Of a stretch of 64,000 bases of DNA, positions 26,907 through 33,718 are shown one piece after another. The notes beneath the pieces are model-generated. The model was not told the DNA's origin. It did no database searches and worked only from the letters and a program-made list of their open reading frames with translations. The position numbers and the translations under genes are program-made. The stretch is from assembly GCA_022448645.1 (NCBI GenBank), contig JAKVBZ010000014.1, positions 1 through 64,000 of the forward strand, given 5' to 3'. Within the stretch, counting starts at the first letter, position 1. Every line of letters starts with the position of its first letter. This DNA is from Pirellulaceae bacterium. Its GTDB lineage: Bacteria; Planctomycetota; Planctomycetia; Pirellulales; Pirellulaceae.

Positions 26907-27770
26907 TCAAGGATTTCTAGCGGGTGGTCTTTTTCGGCGCGGTCTTGGCGAGAACTGCCTGGGGATTTTTGGCGATTTGTGAGGAAATTCTTTGAATCGT
27001 CGACGATCATGGCCGTCTTTCATTGGCTTTCTGAGGGATCCGTTGATCCACGTCTTGAGCAACCGTTGCCGGCTCTCATGGCTGCCGGCCTGTTCTAAAA
27101 GGTGTCTTGCCTCAGGCGATAGCATCTGTCCTAATTTTTTTACCTCGCCGTCCAAAACAGGAAGTGTCAGCTGCTGGTTTAGGGCCGCATGCAGGAGCAT
27201 CTGCGCACGGGTTTCCGGATCCAATTCTGCCGCGATTCGCTGGCGCATGGCTGCCGGCAGGCTGTCTTGTATTTCATGATGCTTTTGCATCATGATCCGG
27301 TGTGTCCACCGCATCAACACTCTGGTGTCGTTATCAGACAGTTGTGGCACCGGCAAATCAGTAGGTATCCCTGGAGCTTGATGACGGCGGAACTGTTTAA
27401 TCTTTTCAATCCGGGCCGACGGTGGCAGGTGCTGCAATTCAGCCAATTGACTGGGCGATAAAGTCGCCAACCATTCAGAGTAGGAACGCATGGTTTGTTT
27501 CAGCTCAGAGTGAGTCTCCATGGCAGCATGCAGCTGTCGAAGTTCTGCTTTGCGTTCCGCCGACAAGCCTTGAAATCGCCGCCGTTTGATGCGCAGCGAT
27601 GCCTTTTCGGAAAGTGACATTTGGCGGACACGAGAGCGATGTTTCTCGACAGATTGTTCGTCACCGGTGGCCATTGGGTTGCCAGCCAATACCAGCACCA
27701 CACTGCTCATGAATCCCAGCAGAGGCCGCATGAGCTTCATGTCAACTCGACAATTCGGCTTAGCCGACAT
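26907..27770 (-). CDS. Exported helical protein linked to an ECF sigma operon
   Basis: The 287-residue protein has a signal-anchor region (LLGFMSSVVLVLAGNPMATG) and a mature part that is almost wholly helical and rich in Arg, Gln and Leu, with repeated patterns such as LSAERKAELRQLHAAM, LSPSQLAELQHLP and LSPEARHLLEQ, reminiscent of DUF3106-like and CpxP/Spy-like periplasmic proteins. I start it at ATG 27770, which has GAGGAG 7 bases upstream and overlaps the anti-sigma gene by 11 bases; ATG 27776 is too close to that site. The basic, Pro-rich C-terminus is probably disordered. As third gene of the sigma/anti-sigma operon it may be a periplasmic sensor or effector, by inference. Confidence 0.72.
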   Translation of the reverse strand: MSAKPNCRVDMKLMRPLLGFMSSVVLVLAGNPMATGDEQSVEKHRSRVRQMSLSEKASLRIKRRRFQGLSAERKAELRQLHAAMETHSELKQTMRSYSEWLATLSPSQLAELQHLPPSARIEKIKQFRRHQAPGIPTDLPVPQLSDNDTRVLMRWTHRIMMQKHHEIQDSLPAAMRQRIAAELDPETRAQMLLHAALNQQLTLPVLDGEVKKLGQMLSPEARHLLEQAGSHESRQRLLKTWINGSLRKPMKDGHDRRRFKEFPHKSPKIPRQFSPRPRRKRPPARNP

Positions 27771-28275
27771 AGCCATTCTCCTCGTCTTTGAAGAGATCTT
27801 CCTCATGCAGCGATTTCAAAAATTCAACACTGTCAATGTGCAGGTACATGTCGACATTTTCGATCACGGGTAGGTCTTGCAGCCATTTGTCTTGTGCACG
27901 TGGAGTCAACCAGACAGCCAATGCCAATCCGGCGGCAGCCGATATCAGGGTGTAACCCAGCCGAGAGAACCACTGTCGACGATGAGTCGTTGCTGATGAT
28001 GACCGAGTCCCCTGCAAATCTTCCTCTGCGGACAACGCTACGATTTCCAGCGTGGACCGCGAGAACGATTCGTCCACATCCACTTGTGGAAGCGAGTCGA
28101 GAAGGTCCCACGCTTGTTGCATATCTTGGAGTCGCTTCTGGTAGTCCGGACGATCGGCCAGTCGAGACTCGACGCGTGCCGCTTGCTCCGGGGTCAGTTC
28201 CCCATCCAAATACGCCACAATTTCTTCGTGAATGGCTTCTAATCTTTGCTGTCGCGTTTTCTCTTCTTGGCTCAT
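27760..28275 (-). CDS. Putative anti-sigma factor, single-pass membrane protein
   Basis: The 171-residue protein starts with IHEEIVAYLDGELTPEQAAR, the usual first helix of anti-sigma domains with the DGEL motif, followed by a second helical stretch; a zinc HxxxCxxC is not present. One transmembrane helix lies at about residues 106-122 (LGYTLISAAAGLALAVWL) and a short periplasmic tail follows. It begins 7 bases after the ECF sigma stop codon, so it should bind that factor and keep it inactive at the membrane. It overlaps the downstream exported helical protein gene. Confidence 0.8.
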   Translation of the reverse strand: MSQEEKTRQQRLEAIHEEIVAYLDGELTPEQAARVESRLADRPDYQKRLQDMQQAWDLLDSLPQVDVDESFSRSTLEIVALSAEEDLQGTRSSSATTHRRQWFSRLGYTLISAAAGLALAVWLTPRAQDKWLQDLPVIENVDMYLHIDSVEFLKSLHEEDLFKDEENGYVG

Positions 28276-28282
28276 GGCAACG

Positions 28283-28969
28283 TTAGCTGGTATTGTTCGA
28301 CGGCTTTTCGCCTGTTTGCAAATAAGGTTTTAAGATCTCGCGCAACTTATTCCGAGCACGAGACAGCAACGATTTAATGGCTGGGGGCGACATCTCCATG
28401 ATCGTAGCAATTTCCGCATAGCTCAGCCCCTCGAATTTGGCAAGCAGCACCGCCATGCGTTGTCGCTCGTTAAGCGACTGGACGGCCAGCTGTACGATTT
28501 CAACCATTTCAAATTTATCTAACTGTCGAGTAGGTAACTGCCCACTGGCCGCTGCGACAAGTTGCTCCAATGGATTCTGATTGAGTTCGCCACTTTCTTT
28601 GGGCGTTAAGTGGACTTCCGGACGACGTGCTCGTGAGCGATAGGAATTGCGTGCAACGTTGTTGGCAATCGTATAGAGCCAAGTGGAGAATTTAGCTTCC
28701 GGAGCATACTTCTTGCGTGCACGGTAGATCCGTAAGAAGACATCCTGTGCGAGGTCCTCAGCCAGATGCCGAGAACCGACCAAATGGTCCAGGATCGTAA
28801 TTAAACGGGATTGGTGTCGTTCGACAAGTTGTTCGAAGGCTGTTGCATCGTCGTCGCGCACGCGCAGCATCAACCGCACGTCCGGATCGCGCTGGGCATA
28901 ATTCAGCGTCGGAAGCTGAGTTGTCGACAACGATACATCCCCATCTGTTCTTCGAGCGGCCAAGTTCAC
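28283..28969 (-). CDS. ECF RNA polymerase sigma factor
   Basis: The 228-residue protein shows ECF region 2 (AFEQLVERHQSRLITILDHL, LAEDLAQDVFLRIYRARKKY, FSTWLYTIANNVARNSYRSR) and region 4 (LNERQRMAVLLAKFEGLSYA, MEMSPPAIKSLLSRARNKL). These bind core polymerase, the -10 and the -35 elements. The GTG start has GGTGGG 6 bases upstream; an ATG 33 codons later is nearer the conserved fold and may be the real start. It heads a three-gene operon with the anti-sigma and the exported helical protein. It is more canonical than the sigma factor at 17519 and resembles RpoE/SigW-like proteins. Confidence 0.92.
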   Translation of the reverse strand: MNLAARRTDGDVSLSTTQLPTLNYAQRDPDVRLMLRVRDDDATAFEQLVERHQSRLITILDHLVGSRHLAEDLAQDVFLRIYRARKKYAPEAKFSTWLYTIANNVARNSYRSRARRPEVHLTPKESGELNQNPLEQLVAAASGQLPTRQLDKFEMVEIVQLAVQSLNERQRMAVLLAKFEGLSYAEIATIMEMSPPAIKSLLSRARNKLREILKPYLQTGEKPSNNTS

Positions 28970-29128
28970 AATCTGCCCACCTACGTATGAAACCCCACTC
29001 CAGACAGCAAGTTTCGCTCGTTTCAGAGGAAATTTTCCAGGTCATCCTGCCCATTCGAGTTTAACCCGAACGAAGCATCGGCGCAATGCTAATCCGATGG
29101 CGTCCTGTTCGGTGCCCCTCCCGTGAAG

Positions 29129-30154
29129 TTACGAATCTAATTCGCGACGAAGTTGGCCACAAGCCGCGTTGATGCGATCACCCTTGCGTTGACGCTCCTG
29201 CACTTGCACTCCTCGCTGTTCCAGAATCTGGCGAAATCTGATCACTGAGACCTCGGGCGGAGTACGGTACGGTAGCCCGGCAACCGGGTTGTAAGGGATC
29301 AAATTTAACAACGCGGGTCGTCCTCGCAATAAACGCGCCAAATCATGCGCATCATTTTCCCTGTCATTGATCCCAGCCAACAACACGTATTCGAATGTCA
29401 GCCGTCGGCCCGAGCTTTCAAAATAACGATCCGCAGCAGTTAGGATGGCACGTAGTCCCGTACGTTCGTTGACAGGAACCAAGTCGTTCCTCAAGACGTC
29501 ATTGGCGGCGTGAAGGGAAACAGCCAAATGATACTGCATGCCTTCCTTGACAAGCCGCTCGATGGCTTGAGGAAGACCGACGGTCGAGATGGTAATACGG
29601 CGCGTACTGATCCCGAAACGCTCACCATCACAGGCAACTTCCAACGCTGGAAGTACTCCAGGTAGATTTGCCAATGGTTCGCCCATCCCCATCATCACCA
29701 CGTGGCTGATGCGTTCATCAGTGGGTAGCAAATGCTGAAGTCTCAACATTTGCTCCACGATTTCTCCCGACGTGAGATTGCGTTCCACCCCATTCAGACC
29801 GCTGGCACAAAAGACGCACCCCATGGCGCAACCCACCTGGCTGCTGACACAGATGGTTCGACGCTTTCCATCTCGCAAAAGGACACATTCGATTCGCCCA
29901 CCATCATGCAATTGTAATACCAACTTTTCGGTACCATCGTCCGCCCTGTGATGGCGTTCGATGCGAGTCGTCCAAACTTCGAACGATGCGGACAGTTTCT
30001 GCTGTAATCGTCGAGGGAGATTAGTCATCTGATCGAACGAGGTGGCGCGCCGCTGGAAAAGCCACTGTTCAATCTGACAATAGCGAAAGCGAGGTTGTTC
30101 CTGCTGGAGCAACCAATCGTCAAGACCGGGATCTGCGTTGAGAAGATGAGCCAT
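29129..30154 (-). CDS. rlmN: Dual-specificity RNA methyltransferase RlmN
   Basis: This radical-SAM enzyme methylates C2 of A2503 in 23S rRNA and A37 in some tRNAs. The 341-residue protein has the CxxxCxxC cluster motif in VGCAMGCVFCASGLNG (Cys109, 113, 116), MMGMGEPLANLP, the STVGLPQAI block, and the methyl-accepting C-terminal Cys332 in NAACGQL. All residues needed for the two-cysteine mechanism are present. ATG 30154 with a GGTGG-like site is chosen over GTG 30163. It lies alone, diverging from the peptidase gene. Cfr-type resistance enzymes share motifs, but the overall match and chromosomal setting favour RlmN. Confidence 0.94.
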   Translation of the reverse strand: MAHLLNADPGLDDWLLQQEQPRFRYCQIEQWLFQRRATSFDQMTNLPRRLQQKLSASFEVWTTRIERHHRADDGTEKLVLQLHDGGRIECVLLRDGKRRTICVSSQVGCAMGCVFCASGLNGVERNLTSGEIVEQMLRLQHLLPTDERISHVVMMGMGEPLANLPGVLPALEVACDGERFGISTRRITISTVGLPQAIERLVKEGMQYHLAVSLHAANDVLRNDLVPVNERTGLRAILTAADRYFESSGRRLTFEYVLLAGINDRENDAHDLARLLRGRPALLNLIPYNPVAGLPYRTPPEVSVIRFRQILEQRGVQVQERQRKGDRINAACGQLRRELDS

Positions 30155-30478
30155 GCCACCCACTTAGGAAATTTGTAAGGAAACTACATGTTAACAAAAC
30201 CTGCTTTAACACCACAGGATCTGTTGCTGCTAGAATACGTACGCTATTGATAACCGACTTCTCCGGTTACGATAAAGCACAAGACTGCTCACTGTCAGTC
30301 AACTTGAGCAACTTTTCGTCTCAAAAACTACAGTAAGATGGGGCCCCAGGCCCAACTTTCCAGTTTACGCTTCGATGTGGACGGGCCTGGAGACCCTTCC
30401 TACGATCAGATCCAATATTGTTTTCCCACAAAGCACTCGAGTCAGACGCCACCAACGCATTGAATCGGGGTACGAATC
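30155..30478. other. Divergent intergenic region between rlmN and the peptidase gene
   Basis: 324 bases with start codons pointing outward on both sides, so it should carry both promoters. No strong hairpin, repeat or gene is visible. Confidence 0.5.
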
Positions 30479-31750
30479 ATGGCCAAGCGCAATGCGACAA
30501 CGACTGCAGCTCGCTCACGAACTCGTCGACAACAGCGGGGCTCCCCATCTCCAGCCGCCGGTGTGGCCGCCAGCGGAGACATTTCGATCGACGAGCACCG
30601 AGCAGACAATCTGGTAAGTCAGATGCTGGTGATCCCCGGAAAAAGTGGCGACGAAGCCGCCATCGCATCCTTCGTTCAAAACCAACTACGCCAGGCCGGC
30701 ATACGTGCCAGCGACATCAAGTCCGATGCGGCTCATCGCCGTACTCCGTTGCGAGGCAACACCGGTAATCTCGTCTGTAAATTGCCCGGCACGCGACGCG
30801 GTCCACGACGTTTGCTCATGGCACATCTTGACACGGTGCCTGTTTGTGTGGGCGCCCAACCGGTTCGTCAAGGCGATTGGATTCGCTCTGGCCATCCACA
30901 ACGCGGCATCGGTGCTGACGATCGAGCCGGCGCAGCCGTCGTCTTACATACCGCGCTCGAGATCCTTCGTCAAAAAATCCCACATCCCCCACTCACATTT
31001 TGCTGGATGGTCCAAGAAGAAGTGGGCTTACAAGGAGCTCGTTATTTGAATCACGGACTCTTAGGACGCCCTCGCCTAGCTTTCAATTTTGATGGAGGCG
31101 CGCCAGACAAGCTGACCATCGGAGCAACGGGTGGTTACCGCGTGGAAATCGAAATTCAAGGCAAGGCGAGCCATGCCGGATGTGCCCCAGAAATGGGAGT
31201 GAGCGCGATTGCCATTGCGGGGATTGCAATCGCCGATTTGGTCAGACATGGTTGGCATGGTACGGTCCACAAAGGAAAACGCTCTGGCACAACGAACATC
31301 GGTTATATCCAGGGTGGTGAAGCCACCAATGTGGTAACGGAAAACGTCAAACTCAGGGCCGAAGCACGCAGCCACGATGCGACATTTCGCAAGCGAATCG
31401 TCCGTGAAATGGAGAAAGCATTCCAACGTGCGGCAGCTCAAGTAACTAACGTGACAGGAGAAAGCGGCCGTGTCGTCTTTAAAGGACATTTGGACTACGA
31501 GGCTTTTCGGATTTCCACCAAAGATCCAAGTCTGCTGGCGGCCGAAAGGGCTGTGCACTCCGTGGGACGACAACCTGTCCGTACCATCACCACTGGTGGT
31601 CTCGATGCCAACTGGATGACCTCCCGAGGAATTCCAACGGTATCTATAGGAGCGGGTCAATTGAATCAGCACATGGTCACCGAAGCACTCGATCTGGTTG
31701 CCTTCCGAGACGCCTGCCGTATCGCAATGCATCTGGCTCTCAAGGATTGA
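30479..31750 (+). CDS. M20-family metallopeptidase, peptidase T-like
   Basis: The 423-residue protein has the two-zinc M20 site: His116 and Asp118 in AHLDTVP, Asp147 in GADDRAG, Glu180/Glu181 in QEEVGLQGA, Asp205 in NFDGG, and a late His in QLNQHMVTE. It matches aminopeptidase T-type and related M20 tripeptidases; a dimerisation domain lies between about 215 and 320 (GYRVEIEIQGKASHAGCAPE). Arg/Ser/Pro-rich residues 1-40 are an unusual N-terminal extension. It would cleave small peptides in the cytoplasm, though carboxypeptidase or deacylase activity is possible. The next gene starts 7 bases after its stop codon. Confidence 0.9.
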   Translation: MAKRNATTTAARSRTRRQQRGSPSPAAGVAASGDISIDEHRADNLVSQMLVIPGKSGDEAAIASFVQNQLRQAGIRASDIKSDAAHRRTPLRGNTGNLVCKLPGTRRGPRRLLMAHLDTVPVCVGAQPVRQGDWIRSGHPQRGIGADDRAGAAVVLHTALEILRQKIPHPPLTFCWMVQEEVGLQGARYLNHGLLGRPRLAFNFDGGAPDKLTIGATGGYRVEIEIQGKASHAGCAPEMGVSAIAIAGIAIADLVRHGWHGTVHKGKRSGTTNIGYIQGGEATNVVTENVKLRAEARSHDATFRKRIVREMEKAFQRAAAQVTNVTGESGRVVFKGHLDYEAFRISTKDPSLLAAERAVHSVGRQPVRTITTGGLDANWMTSRGIPTVSIGAGQLNQHMVTEALDLVAFRDACRIAMHLALKD

Positions 31751-31757
31751 TCAAGCC

Positions 31758-32054
31758 ATGGAATTGGACGACGAACTTTGTCTCTGTTTTCACGTCACCA
31801 AGCGGAAAGTGCTGAACTATATTCGCATTGAAAAACCGCAGCGCGCAGGGCAGTTGAGCAACTGCTTTGGAGCAGGAACAGGGTGTGGCTGGTGTCGAGC
31901 CTATCTGAAGAAACTCTTTGAGGCAGCCGCCGGTGGGAATCCCCAATCGGCCAACTTACCTGCGGCCACCAACTACGCCACACAACGGACAAACTACGTT
32001 CGCCAAGGGAAAGGGAATCCGCCACCGGGAGCCACACCCATCGATGACAACTAG
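31758..32054 (+). CDS. BFD-like [2Fe-2S] protein
   Basis: The 98-residue protein contains the bacterioferritin-associated ferredoxin (BFD-like) pattern: ELCLCFHVTKRKVLNYI, then NCFGAGTGCGWCRAYL, i.e. a CxC and a later CxxC that bind a [2Fe-2S] cluster. BFD-like domains pass electrons or iron to partner proteins. A disordered, Asn/Pro-rich tail (about 60-98) follows. It lies 7 bases after the peptidase gene and is probably co-transcribed, which is an odd pairing; a functional link is not evident. Confidence 0.82.
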   Translation: MELDDELCLCFHVTKRKVLNYIRIEKPQRAGQLSNCFGAGTGCGWCRAYLKKLFEAAAGGNPQSANLPAATNYATQRTNYVRQGKGNPPPGATPIDDN

Positions 32055-32158
32055 CGGAGCCCTGCAGAATCGGATAAGATAGCTCTAAAGATGCTGTGTT
32101 GAGCACAGCAACGGAATAAATTTTCCCGCCAACTTGTAGCTCACCGAGAACCAATCCT

Positions 32159-32461
32159 ATGGCCCGTAAAACTTTAAATCGCAAGGAGTTACGAGCTGAG
32201 GCCGAAGCGGCCGAGGCAGAAGGTGGTGCCGGCAAAAAAAAGAAAAAAGCGACTAAGAAAAAAACTACCAAACGTACCAAAAAAGCTGACAAAGTGGTGC
32301 GGGTGAAGATGTTTTGGGGTGTCTTCAACCAGTCGCTCAAGCGTGTGGCACTCTACGAGTTTAGCCAAAAGAAGCAGGCACAAAAGAAGGCTTCGGATCT
32401 GTCCGCTTCCGGAAAAAGCCCTCATTTCGTGCAGAAGGTCAAGGAAGAGATCAACGAATAA
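32159..32461 (+). CDS. Small Lys-rich conserved protein
   Basis: The 100-residue protein has an acidic-then-basic N-terminal half (RAEAEAAEAEGGAG, then KKKKKATKKKTTKRTKKADK) and a conserved C-terminal half (VKMFWGVFNQSLKRVALYEF, ASGKSPHFVQKVKEE). I recall the FWGVFNQSxKRVALYE and SGKSPHFVQ blocks in similar small planctomycete proteins; function is unknown. The lysine stretch suggests binding to nucleic acid or ribosomes. It has no clear ribosome site. It stands on its own between the BFD-like gene and a gene-free stretch. Confidence 0.72.
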   Translation: MARKTLNRKELRAEAEAAEAEGGAGKKKKKATKKKTTKRTKKADKVVRVKMFWGVFNQSLKRVALYEFSQKKQAQKKASDLSASGKSPHFVQKVKEEINE

Positions 32462-32895
32462 AGGCTACGCGCACCCCCTACCTAGTCGAAGATTCTGATG
32501 TTGCGCCAAGGTAATTTTTCCCGGCAACATGTCGCTGGATCGGCTACGCCAAGTGGATTGAAGCAGTTTGACGCATGTATCAGTTAGTCATCAGCCAATC
32601 CTAGGTCGGATTCTTCCTCTTCAACCTCATGCTAGGCAACGTCGTAGCGGACGGTGAATGCATCAGCGCTTCTAAAAACACATCGCTCCTAGACGATCAT
32701 CCTCTGAGAACAAGAGAAGCAGGGACGGTCCCTTCGGTTGAAACCATAAAATCTGGACATTGGTAGGGCTCGTGCCTGATCAGCACACGGCTAGCGAGGC
32801 GAAAACACAATGACCTATACTATCGGGCACAGAGACGATTGCGTGAAAACGCTTAGGTGCCTCAGACGAATCGTTGCAGCGAGGAGTGAGTAAGA
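32462..32895. other. 434-base gene-free stretch
   Basis: No gene or strong structure. It contains the near-palindrome GGGACGGTCCC (about 32731-32741), which could be an operator half-site pair, and the probable promoter of the small membrane protein gene at 32896. Confidence 0.45.
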
Positions 32896-33081
32896 ATGGA
32901 CGAACAGCTGAAACAACCGTTATTGGTGGGGGTGGTGATCGCCAACTTCGTGCTGATCGGTTATCAAATCATCTTCAATTTGAATACCTTCTCGTATTCA
33001 AAAGCGTTTTTTGGACTCTTTCTGGGGTTGTTGGTAGGTGGAGGAGTATTCGCCGCCATGTATTTTTTGCGTCGGGAATAG
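32896..33081 (+). CDS. Small two-helix membrane protein
   Basis: The 61-residue protein has two transmembrane helices (LLVGVVIANFVLIGYQIIF and LFLGLLVGGGVFAAMYFL) and short polar ends. CGAGGAG lies about 12 bases before the ATG. I recall similar short membrane proteins in planctomycetes but no function. It is read as a single gene between a gene-free stretch and a converging receiver-like gene. Confidence 0.68.
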   Translation: MDEQLKQPLLVGVVIANFVLIGYQIIFNLNTFSYSKAFFGLFLGLLVGGGVFAAMYFLRRE

Positions 33082-33167
33082 TCACTAGAGAGAGTCTCAA
33101 AAAATCGGAACAACAGCCATTCCGACCTGTTCGACAGCGAAAACGATTGTCACAAACCTCTCGGCAT

Positions 33168-33551
33168 TCATCTTGTGTCTAAAATCTGACCCAGCCTCCA
33201 TCGAGTCTCGTCAGCGTCCAACGCGGCCTTACCGAATCCGGGTAAGGCACCAGCAGCAACCGCACCCTGGTCGTGCTCAGCAAAGTTCGTAATCATCATC
33301 ACCGGAACGGTCGACAATTCCTCATCCGTTTTCAAAGCACGAATCAGTTCCAAGCCTTCGCTATGGTCACGGTCAAGCAAACGGTTGACCAGCACAAGGT
33401 CAATGGATTGACTTCGCAACACCTCCAGAGCATCTGTTGCATGGTGAGAACGAGTCACAACGGCATCGAAGTGATCTTCGATGAGTTGGCAGATCAATCC
33501 GTGATCCATGTCGCACTGTCCCACATCGAGAACACGTTTTTTTGTAGTCAT
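33168..33551 (-). CDS. Receiver-like domain protein with Asn at the phospho-site
   Basis: The 127-residue protein has a CheY-like fold pattern but the phospho-acceptor Asp is Asn56, in IDLVLVNRLLDRDHSEGL. Other receiver pieces are present: acidic residues early (CDMDHG), Thr in MMITNF and Lys in GFGKAAL. I recall planctomycete relatives that also read DLVLVN at this place, so the change looks conserved rather than decayed. It probably acts as a phosphorylation-independent binding module. ATG 33551 is chosen because the fold starts right after it (TTKKRVLDVGQ); the frame is open for 46 more codons upstream. It lies downstream of the first PQQ-type protein gene on the same strand. Confidence 0.78.
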   Translation of the reverse strand: MTTKKRVLDVGQCDMDHGLICQLIEDHFDAVVTRSHHATDALEVLRSQSIDLVLVNRLLDRDHSEGLELIRALKTDEELSTVPVMMITNFAEHDQGAVAAGALPGFGKAALDADETRWRLGQILDTR

Positions 33552-33718
33552 CGCTTTTAGCTCAGGAAGATGAAGATCGAAAAATCCACTATTGGAATGG
33601 ACTGCGTTGAAGCAAAGATTGTTCTTTTCGGAAATGCTTCGCTTTACCCAGGATGACGGTAGCCATCCTTTTTTCGCGATCCGTACCACACATTCTCAGT
33701 ACATAGGTCTGAGATGTG

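Noticed and set aside
31076..31732. 218-codon minus-strand frame
   Set aside because: Antisense to the M20 peptidase gene; no recognisable domain.
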